A stretch of DNA of 64,000 nt, from contig OZ024880.1 in assembly GCA_964017185.1 (NCBI GenBank), positions 33,136,329 to 33,200,328 of the forward strand. Reading direction: 5' to 3'. Shown here piece by piece: positions 34,748 through 44,356 of the stretch. This stretch comes from Rugalucina vietnamica. Its lineage: Eukaryota; Mollusca; Bivalvia; Lucinida; Lucinidae. The translations under genes were made by a program, and so were the position numbers. Numbering within the stretch: position 1 is the stretch's first letter; each line of letters starts with the position of its first letter. The notes beneath the pieces are model-generated. The model worked only from the letters and a program-made list of their open reading frames with translations, had not been told where the DNA came from and did not search any database.

Positions 34748-35212
34748 GTGAGTCCTCATTTTTCATTCATCGTGGTGATTATCATGATTTATTTGTTTGT
34801 CCTTGATGATTAATTGACTAAAGATTCACCACGAGGACCGAACAACTAACTAAATGTTGTGAACCACTGCAGAAGCTGAGGGTGAGGTTATGGCCATGTA
34901 AAACTAGTTTAAGCCCGCCAGTAATATTACATTACTTATCGTTCCAATGCGATAGTTCTGTTGTGAATCTTATTGTTTTATGTCTTGGTGTTGAATTTTG
35001 TGCTGTTTGCACTTAATGTGTGTTTTCATATTTTTAGTTAGGTTTGGCTGAGTGGTCACCTCTTGGGAAATGCCTGCTCATTCAGCTTACGATATGTTTT
35101 CTTAGTATAGGTACCTAATTGTCAATTTAGTTTTTCACCACCCCGGCTTTTGGAGTGGGAATTTCTTTCTGATTGCGCTAATTCCTGGTCATTGCCTACA
35201 TGTACCTTTTTA
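34748..35212 (-). repeat. R1 near full-length reverse copy
   Basis: Inverted blocks: gtgagtcctcat, gaaccactgcagaag, tgctcattcagcttacgata, ttttggagtgggaatttctt, cctggtcattgcctaca. Confidence 0.85.
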
Positions 35213-35461
35213 ATTCAGTCAGAAATCAGTTAATGATAATCTCTTTCCTTGTTTCACCAGCTCTCTGAATATTGGATTATAAAATTTATGTGGATTATAA
35301 AATATTGTGATTAAACATATTGTGCTCATACGAAAGCGGACAAAGAACGCTGGAGAATTAACATATTTTGAGGGACAAGGATTAAATTGGCATTTGTTTT
35401 ATTTATTTACTTATAACTATTTGTATTGATTTCGTTTGTTTGTTTATTTGATGATGAAACT

Positions 35462-35785
35462 ACATTGTAGCTGCTCACTCGGCTTACGATATGTTTTCTT
35501 AGTATACGTACATCATTGTTAATTTACCTTTCTAATTGTTAAATATGTTTTGGCGTTGAATTTTTGTGCTGTTTGCACCCTATGTATGTTTTCATATTTT
35601 AGTTCAGTTTGGGTGACAAAGTGGCCGCATGTTGGGTGGTGGCTGCTCGCTCGGTTTGCAGGGTGTTTTTCTTGGTGTGGGTGCCTGATTGTTAGTTAAG
35701 TTTTTCCCACCTCGTTTTTTGGAGTGGAAGTTTCTTTCAGATTGCGCATTTTCCTGATCATTGCTTGCTTTTACCTTTTCCAAAA
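35462..35785 (-). repeat. R1 partial reverse copies
   Basis: Two overlapping remnants: ctgctcactcggcttacgat (35,470) and gacaaagtggccgcatg to tcctgatcattgcttgc (35,615-35,770). Confidence 0.75.
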
Positions 35786-36455
35786 ACAAATGAGCTGCCG
35801 CAAACAAAGAAACGGGGCCTCTCTGATGCCTAGGTCACACTAGGGCTTACGTACGCTGCGGACGCTGCGGATAGGTGTTCCGTATCTGTCCGTCCTATCC
35901 GTAACGATTCGTATCTCATCCGTAATGTCCGTAACTGTACGTATCGTATCCTCAGGGCGCGGTAGATCCGCGGGCAAATTTTCATAACTGTCAAAAATGC
36001 ATGCGCGGATGGACGATCGGTAATGGTAGGCAATGGTACGTAACTGAAGGCATTTATTCGAATCTGTCCGTATCTAATCGCATCTAAACGTATCATTCCG
36101 CGATCAAGCATTTGTTGCGGATCGATACTGTTACATACGTGTTGTTTCGTTCGGTTGCGGTCTTTGTCGTTTATACACACTTTTCGATACAATTTAATAC
36201 GTTCAGATACGAACACGTAATGTTACGGTTTTCCTAAAGTTTACACAGCATGCCACGCGTATGAAAACGGAATCAAACCAGGATGCAACTTGAACAATGC
36301 TAATAAGCGTGTGGCTGAGCCCTCTAGAGCTGAGTGTTTGGGCATAACATAATCTGTATCCAATGCTTGATTGAATCTTACAAGAACGTTTCTGGAATAT
36401 ATAGTCTTCTTGACAAAAATGTCCGTCATTTTTCTATTATACAGGTGATTTATTT

Positions 36456-36950
36456 ATTTAAGGATATCCATAATTCACTTATGGATATCCATAATTCATT
36501 TATGGATATCCTTAATTCATTTATGGATATCCTAAAATAATTAAAGATATCCATCAATATTTTTGGATATCCTAAAACTGAATTATGGATATCCATAAAT
36601 GAATTATGGATATCCATAAATGAATTATGGATATCCTTAAATGAATTATGGATATCCATAATTGAATTATGGATATCCTGAAATACATTTTTGGATATCC
36701 AAAAATCACGATGAATTATGGATATCCATAATTCGATTTTTGGATATCCAAAAATCGAATTATGGATATCCTTAAATCAGCTCATTTAAGGCTATCCTTC
36801 AATGTGTTTTAGGATATCCAAAAATAAGCTTGAATTTAGGATATCCATAATTCGATTTTTGGATATCCATGATTCTTTTTTTGGATATCCATAATGATCT
36901 GATTTAAGGATATCCATAATTCGATTTTAGGATATCCATAATTCATTTTA
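36456..36950. repeat. GGATATCC array, block 1
   Basis: About 20 exact GGATATCC palindromes, mostly spaced about 22 bp, with AT-rich spacers such as ataattcattta, aaaatcgaatta and their inverses. Confidence 0.95.
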
Positions 36951-37088
36951 AAAAATATTTCTTTTCAATAATGATTTTTTCCGTGTAATACGCATGCGCT
37001 AACTTAAACTGAACGACGTAAATTCAACCACACCGGATGCCTCCATTCTCTGACTAGGGAGAAATCATTATATCCCATAGGCACGTAT

Positions 37089-37505
37089 GGGGTGCCGTTT
37101 TACTATTTATTTCCTATTTATGGATATCCATAATTCATTTTTGGATGTCCAAAATTCATTTTTGGATATCCATAATATATTTTTGGATACCCATAATTCT
37201 TTTTTGGATATCCTAAAATCGATTTATGGATATCCTTAATTTGGCTGAATATTGGATATCCATAAATTGATTTTAGGATATCCTATAATCGAATTATGGA
37301 TATCCTTAAATACAATCCTATTTTTGAATATCCATAATTCGATTTAAGGATATCCTAAAATCGGGCTAATATTGGATATCCATAATTCGATTTATCCTTA
37401 ATTGTTGTAGGATATCCATAAATGAATTAAGGATATCCATAAATACATTATGAATATCCTTAAATAAATTATGGATATCCAAAAATAGGGAATAAATAGT
37501 AAAAC
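37089..37505. repeat. GGATATCC array, block 2, bounded by inverted ends
   Basis: About 12 GGATATCC. Begins ggggtgccgttttactattt and ends aaatagtaaaacggcactcc (inverse). Outside both ends is cataggcacgta, a possible 12-bp duplication. Confidence 0.85.
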
Positions 37506-37534
37506 GGCACTCCATAGGCACGTACATCATTTTT

Positions 37535-37888
37535 TGTGATTTAAGGATATCCTTAAATGAATTATGGATATCCTTAAATACAGTCCTATTAAAGGAAATC
37601 CATAACTCATTTATGGATATCCATAAATCGAATTATGGATATCCAATATTAGCCCGATTTTAGGATATCCTTAAATCGAATTATGGATATCCAAAAATAG
37701 GATTGTATTTTAGGATATCCATAGTTCGATTTTAGGATATCCTAAAATCAATTTATGGATATCCAATATTCAGACGAATTAAGGATATCCATAAATCGAT
37801 TTTAAGTATCCAGAAATGAATTTTGGATATCCAAAATGAATTATGGATATCCATAAATAGGGAATAAATAGTAAAACGGCACCCCATA
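37535..37888. repeat. GGATATCC array, block 3
   Basis: About 12 GGATATCC, ending aaatagtaaaacggcacccc, the same terminal string as block 2. Confidence 0.9.
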
Positions 37889-38670
37889 TGATTGTTGGTT
37901 GATGCGTTCATTTACGGTGTAGATACGTTTGTGTTACGGTTTAGATACGGAAAGATTCGAATCAACGCCTTCATTTACATGTCATTACGTACTATTACTG
38001 ATGTTTCATCCGTGCCCAATTTTTGACTTTTTTCAAAATTTGGGCGCGGATGGAATCGGACTTGCATATACAATACGTTAAGATACGAACATATACGGAA
38101 AAGATACGAATTGTTACGGATATGACGGATAGATACGAAAGGTCAGTCCGCAGCGTCCGCAGCATCTGGATGTGCTAGTGTGACTGTAGTTTGACTAAAA
38201 CCTGCGTTTTCTTGCATCAAATTTCACCGTTATATACGCAAGAAAACGCAACATTACGTATCTGAAGGTGTATGTCTGTATCTAAAAGTAACAGATGGTA
38301 TCGAAAGGTATGTAGTCAAGTATCTTAACCGTATGTATTCGAATTTATCCTTAACTATCTTCGAACGTATCCGTATCTTTCCTGAACTACCCGTATTTAT
38401 TCGTATTTAAAGGTAATAAATTCATTAAGAACCGTTAGCTCCGCCCACAAAATTCTGCGGATCGCTACGTATAGTATTCGCAACTATCCGCGGCATCCGT
38501 AAGCGCTAGTGTGACCTAGGCATGAGTGCATTCATTTTTTTCGTCCATTTAGACATGTCAACAGCTAAATCTATGTTATTATTTATTGCACTAGAACATT
38601 GAATACGCTTCTGAAAAGCTCTCAGGCATACATGTGCTACACCTGAGAAGCCAAATAGGGACATTTACTT

Positions 38671-39250
38671 TTCGAAATAGGGAGAATGATTAAACAAAGA
38701 AGGAAATTCGTGATTTCAAATAGGGAGATCTGAAAATTTTAATTTGAAATAGGGAGATGTATAAGTTATATAGGGAAATTTTATATTTCAAATAGGGAGA
38801 TTTGCTCAAAAATAGGAAGATCCCTCCGAAATATCACATGACGATTGTATGCTCTCAGGTGGGGTTTTTACGAGAAAAAGAGGGTGAAAATTTATGCGTT
38901 TCTTTTGAACACAAATATTAAAAATATTCATTTTTTACATATTTTGTTTTTAATTTTACTGTTGAACAAAAATTGCTCTTCGAAATAGGGAGAATGATTA
39001 AACAAAGAAGGTAATTCTTGATTTCAAATAGGGAGCTCTGAAATTTGAAATAGGGAGATGTATAAGTTAGGGAAATTTGATATTTCAAATAGGGAGATTT
39101 GCTCAAAAATAGGGAGATCCCTCCGAAATAGGGAGATAACACATGTATGCTCTCAAAGCGGGTGAAAAATTATGCGTTTCTTTTGAACACAAATATTAAA
39201 AATATCCATTTTTTCATATTTTGTTTTTAATTTTACTGTTGAAAAAAAAA
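38671..39250 (+). repeat. Tandem duplication, 308-bp unit, with inner AATAGGGAGA repeats
   Basis: ttcgaaatagggagaatgat at 38,671 recurs at 38,979, and similarity continues to tttttaattttactgttga. Within each unit aaatagggaga recurs several times. Confidence 0.9.
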
Positions 39251-39463
39251 TCTGTTTATTGCGTGGACAATTTGTGGTAATGCTGAGAATGCACCGACAG
39301 GAAAAGAGTCATCGGGAGCTTGAAATACAACAAAAGGCACATTTCATAGAAATAATTTACTTTTAAAATAAATATAGATCAGATATCACAATAACAAAAC
39401 ATTGATAGATTCTATGTTGATTTCAAACGGAATATAGAATAAACAGTTTAGATTGGTTTGATA

Positions 39464-39682
39464 TGAGCCGCGCTATAAGAAAACCGGGTTTTGGCCTATG
39501 CGAAAACAAAGGCGCAGATCAGCTTCGCAGTAACTTCGCCTTTGTTTTCGCTACTCGGATAGTGCAATCCCTTTCCTTCCTGAATCCGAATTTTCAAGCT
39601 TCTAACCTTTTTCTGGCTGTACAGGCCGGTTTGTGTCAGACCTGGTCGGAAACATGAAGACCGGTTTTCTCGCGTCGCGGCT
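39464..39682 (+). mobile_element. M1 MITE
   Basis: TIRs tgagccgcgctataagaaaa and gttttctcgcgtcgcggct; inner gcgcagatcagcttcgcag and gtttgtgtcagacctggtcg. Confidence 0.9.
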
Positions 39683-39689
39683 AATATGA

Positions 39690-40695
39690 CAGACACAGGA
39701 AGAATTATCTATAAAATGCGAATGATCACTGGAATGTGCATTACCAAGTAACATATAAGGGTTCACGAGCCCTTGGCATTAATAAAGACCAATAATAGGA
39801 TCATCGCGGCCCTTTTGGCCGGTATATAATGTTTTATGATGTACATGTTCCTATGCAGACCGAAATTCCTGAATATCATTAAGTATCATGATTTGCAAAG
39901 TCTCTTCTGGGCATTTGTTTCAGTTATATTTAACTGGAATACGTATTACATGTTGCCTAACGGTCCGACAAAACCAGGCGCACGTTAGCCACCCATCCTA
40001 CTGGATCCTATTGCTTTCACTATATTTTTATACATTTTCTGTACGCTGGATGATAAGTCCTATTTTGACCAATTAATTATTGAGGTCTTAGAAGAGAGGG
40101 ACCCAGTATCACGTATTATTGTATTGTTTTGTTTCCCTTATTCTTTTAATGATTTTGCCAATACCCTTATATTCCTAAATACCCTTTCCGGCTCTTCTTA
40201 GCTAGCCTAAAACGGGCTTAGGGAGATGAATTTAGCATTATACATGTAAGAGATGACTAGCATATACGAGATGAATTTAGCATTATCAGAGATGACTCTA
40301 GCTTATAAACGTGTATAAACGAATTCTGTTCACTATCACAACATTTTTATTTTCAGTATACATTGTAAAAGTGGCTGTCGGCCTTGTTCCCCATATATCC
40401 CGTCCACCTCTGTCTGTCGAAGGGCAGAACTGAAGCACATCTTTTCTTTCCATATTGTATAGCTGTTGTGTTTTGACAGGTGCAGGTTAGTCGTACTCTG
40501 AAAAAAAAAAACATCAACCAGTTTGTGATGGATGTACTCTTGATCCTCTTCCATCATTATCATTTTGGCGTGACCACTTTCACTTTTAATGACATCAGGA
40601 GTGATTTTAGTGTTTATTTCGATTAATTAAATTCCCTTAATTAAACAAACAATAGTCTCAGATGGGCGCTGCGTTGTACTGTATCAACTCTGGGA
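39690..40695. other. Intergenic sequence with a minor direct repeat
   Basis: gatgaatttagcattat and agagatgact recur near 40,226 and 40,269. No gene recognised. Confidence 0.5.
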
Positions 40696-40699
40696 CGAT

Positions 40700-40809
40700 A
40701 CCCAGCAGGCACATGACGTCATAATGACGTCATATCAAAGTCGATGCGACGTCATGACGTCGCATCGACTTTGATATGACGTCATTATGTCGTCATGTGC
40801 CCGCTGGGT
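40700..40809. mobile_element. Near-perfect 109-bp palindrome with TGACGTCA motifs
   Basis: Ends acccagcaggcacatgacgt and acgtcatgtgcccgctgggt (close inverses), centre gcgacgtcatgacgtcgc. Three full TGACGTCA octamers. The same family as 13,987. Confidence 0.9.
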
Positions 40810-41225
40810 ACTATCCGACAAAATATGCATGAATGCTAGCTTCATTTTTGAAGAAAACTAACCATGCTTTGAAAGATCACTCTAAGGCGCAAATGTCATG
40901 ACGTGACGCGCAAAGTTCGTACAAATTTCAAATTCTAACACACCTCGCCTATATAGCCAATGGTAAAAAAACGTGTTATATTGTGCAACAATTTCACTGG
41001 GCGAATAAGCGTGACGTTACTTTGCGGCATTTGTGACGTCAGCTATCCCACAAAGCAGCGTTAGACGGTGAAACGTCGTTTTAGCGCACAACAAACGTAA
41101 TAAGTGTGTGTAAACACCAGCATTACAGTCAAATATTTGGCGGGATATCTGCAATGCAATGGCGGAAAGCTGAACCATATCGACGGTTTCAGCAACATTT
41201 ATTCCGTTTATTGTGTGTAAGAATC

Positions 41226-41396
41226 GAAATAGATCAGCTCAAGTGCGTGAATTGTTGAGTAATAATTCACTGTTTGTCGGTCAGTTGTAAGAAGATAAAT
41301 CACTCGCGCTACGCGCTCGTGATTTGATCTTCTTTACAACTGACCTCCAAACAGTGAATTATTACTCAACAATTCACTGCTAGAGCTGATCTATTT
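41226..41396. repeat. Long hairpin, arms about 75 bp
   Basis: aaatagatcagctc...attgttgagtaataattcac pairs with gtgaattattactcaacaat...gagctgatctattt; loop region gaagataaatcactcgcgct/acgcgctcgtgatttgatct also pairs. Confidence 0.85.
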
Positions 41397-41399
41397 CTT

Positions 41400-42590
41400 A
41401 AATAATGCTTGCTGTATCAGTAAAAACGCAATAACAAACTCAATTTTGGCTCAATATCTATGATTTATATATCAAAATAATCCGCTTTGCATGGACAATT
41501 GCATAACAACAATCATGCATGTTTTTTATCGCGCAAATTATAACAAGATACAAATAAAATGCAATTTTTACGCCAAAACAGCGTGTCACGCGTAACAAAA
41601 GCGCATTGCTAAAAAGGTATAAAAACGTATATCTCCGAAGTCTTTAAACCAATTCCCATCAAAATACGGCGGGAGAATGACAATACATGTAGATATTACT
41701 GATATAATTTTAGTTAACTTCGGACCGCATTTCCATTTTTGGCAGATAAAAAACTGTCGGTACCAAAAGTGTCACGCTTTGGGGAAAATCAAGGCTGCAC
41801 TTGAAAATAAAATAAACGATTATTACACAAATTTAAGGAGTAAGACTATTTTTATACCAAATAAATGCTCATAAACAGCTGATTGAAATGTACGCAGAAC
41901 TATTTATAAAACTTTGAAAAGTTAACTTTTATAAATCTTTACTTTTGGCTGAAAAAATGTCACACATGCGATTTTAGCGTTGTTTTTGAGTGGGTTATCT
42001 TCCTTATTGTAAGATAAAGAAAATTTAATGCAAAAAACAAGACATACTATACTATTACTAAAATGCTCATGTTCTAAGCTTTAAAATCAAATGATTTTCA
42101 TTGACGTGCGACAAATAATGCTATTTTTATAAATTATTTACCAAGGCTGAATTTTTGTCACACTTGACGTAAACGCATGTTAATGTACGTCACAGAACGC
42201 CATGATACCGTACTCCAAAAATAACGTGAATTCCTATGTCCCTCTGGTATTTATCACAATATATCACAAAATAAGCAAAATAATTTGAAATTTGCGATGT
42301 GTTTCATTTAACTAATACACATACGTAAATCTAAATATGCTTGTTTTGCAATAGGCAACGTTTTCTAAGAAAGCCACTGACGGAACAACCCCCACATATG
42401 CAAAAACAGCATGTCCCTTTCACAGGTTTTCGGCATGTTTGAGTATTTCTATCAGACAAATTATCAAAATGATGCCGTGTTTTGCCAGTAATTATTAGTT
42501 AAGATGCAATCTAAGCTAAATAACTTCAGTAAATCAATGCTTGCCTTTATATGTGTGATTTATCACATCCGTGACATATGTCCCTCACTT
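41400..42590. other. AT-rich intergenic sequence, nothing recognised
   Basis: No exon-like frame with splice sites, no inverted repeat noticed. Confidence 0.5.
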
Positions 42591-42594
42591 TTAT

Positions 42595-43592
42595 GTCAAC
42601 TCCGTTACGGTCGATATTTTTGGCCATAATTTGGTAATTACCTATTTGTAAACAAAATTGTTGATCAGTATGTGCAGATTCTGTACTGTGGAAATAGGAA
42701 ATCATATGCTAGTGAAGACTCTTACGTAGCTATTAGTGAAAAAAAATGCTTTTAAGTGATTCCTATGTTGCGTATACTAATTTTTGGTCCACTCCGTTCA
42801 TACTGTTTCATACAGATAATATGCAGCAAGTCAAAATCAATGAAACACATAGAATAATGATCATACCCAGGTGTGGTTAATGTTCAGTTTCCACGATAAC
42901 ACTCCCGAATAAAGAAGCTCAGTCATAAAATGTTATTAAATTGTCAACTCCGTTACGGTCAACTCCATTACAAAAAGCCAAAAATGTCAACTCCGTTACG
43001 GTCAACTCCGTTACAATGTGTTTTGTAACGGAGTTGACAGATTTTACTTTTAACAGTCTGCTGACAACCACATGGCAGTTTATGAGAGATGCACATGTGT
43101 TTAACAGTCAAATAAAAGTGAGTAGAGTAAAATAGATAAAAGAAATTAAATGAAACATTTACATCATTTGTTGAAAAGGCCTGTTTAGAATTGTCAACTC
43201 CGTTACAATGTCCACTCCGTTACTAAAATGTCCACTCCGTTACATGGGGTAAAATATTTAAAAAATATAAAATAGCTTACTTAAAGATATAAAAATGCTT
43301 TCATTTCCTTATCTCTACTATGCAATCATTATCAAAATGTCGAAATTCCACTTTAAATTTATTTCTTGTGTGCAGCAATCACCATTTTGGACAACAAAAC
43401 TGACCGAGTTTCCCTAAATATTGATAATCGTGGTTGTAAAAGTGAAAAATTTGCTTCTTAAGTAATCTGGAATTGTTTCTTTTGCATTTGTACATTAAGA
43501 AATTGTAAACTCTTATTTCCTAACAAATTGTTTTATGTATTTCATTAACATGTAGTGATTTATAGACAAGAAAATGTTCGTAACGGAGTTGA
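42595..43592. repeat. Cluster of the motif TGTCAACTCCGTTAC in both orientations
   Basis: Forward at 42,596, 42,942, 42,959 (variant), 42,986, 43,003 and 43,191; tccactccgttac variants at 42,789, 43,209 and 43,229; inverted gtaacggagttgaca at 43,025 and 43,576. Outer forward and inverted copies enclose about 1 kb. Confidence 0.75.
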
Positions 43593-43659
43593 CACTTGAG
43601 GGTCAAGACCATACATAAATTTTTTGATATAGATCAAATCAATCAAGAACAATAAAACA

Positions 43660-43675
43660 TTTGATTTATTTTGGT
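43660..43675 (-). terminator. Candidate polyadenylation signal for the FAM234-like gene
   Basis: AATAAA on the minus strand (TTTATT on plus) about 520 bp past the stop codon. AT-rich context makes chance matches likely. Without transcript ends this is only a candidate. Confidence 0.25.
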
Positions 43676-44192
43676 TTCTGAATGGATGTATCTAATGATA
43701 TGAACCACTAGGGACACAATTAGTTGTCATCACCTTTGATCCATTTTCATTACTCAGAATGCACGTTATTTCTGGAATGATATCAGCTTCTTAAAACAGA
43801 ACTGCGCAGTGGTAAAGAAAAAAAAATAGTTTAGGAGGATCACTTGAAAAAAGAAGAAATATTAAAACTCTCGCAAATACAAACATGGCAGCGCACAATC
43901 AAATAACCTGACACCTACATGCATCGCTCAGCGTAAAATAAATCAAACTGAACGTGAACGTCGTGTTACACAAATTTGTACGAACATCGCGCGTCACGTC
44001 CTTGTCACTTCGCCTACTTTCAGGAAAATGCTTGAGTCAAGATTTCTTCATTTTCATCTCGAAGATATCATGGCTTGCAATTCTTGATCGAGATAGGAAA
44101 AAACGCGGAAAATGTAGGCCTATATGCAAGTTTACCATAGTTATACTTTAAAACTCATTTGGAATACAAAAATTTGTCTAAATTACATGGAC

Positions 44193-44356
44193 TCAGTACC
44201 TGTATACGGTCATTTGTCCCATGTGGACATTGAATGGGTTGTATTTTGTTTGACTTTCATAAGTTCCTTGGTCTGGAAGATTGTGGTCACTTTTCGTCAA
44301 ACACTCGTTGGTAATGGTGTGTTCGTATGCATCGTGGTCCATCCCATAATATTTAT
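44193..44356 (-). CDS. FAM234-like gene exon 10, terminal coding exon
   Basis: Acceptor actttcag then AT plus KYYGMDHDAYEH, TITNECLTKSDHNLPDQ, YESQTKYNPFN, VHMGQMTVYRY and stop TGA. The two leading bases complete the codon left by exon 9, so the phase matches. No homologue is recognised for this tail, so support is splice signals, phase and composition only. Confidence 0.7.

Larger units (their letters stand above)
35826..38523. mobile_element. 2.7-kb TIR element with GGATATCC-rich core
   Basis: Outer ends atgcctaggtcacactag and ctagtgtgacctaggcat are exact inverses. Inside them lie arms dense in cgtatc/gatacg (left 35,850-36,200; right about 37,920-38,515), with a further inverse end near 38,130-38,185 (cgcagcgtccgcagc against gctgcggacgctgcgg). 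The centre (36,456-37,888) is the GGATATCC array. No transposase frame; frames here only translate the repeats. Confidence 0.8.

Noticed and set aside
36450-36659. Frames reading MDIHNSFMDIHNS
   Set aside because: Direct translation of the GGATATCC array, not a protein repeat.
36456-37888. CRISPR-like reading of the GGATATCC array
   Set aside because: Eight-base palindromes with low-complexity AT spacers that are themselves repeated; no cas genes and eukaryotic context.
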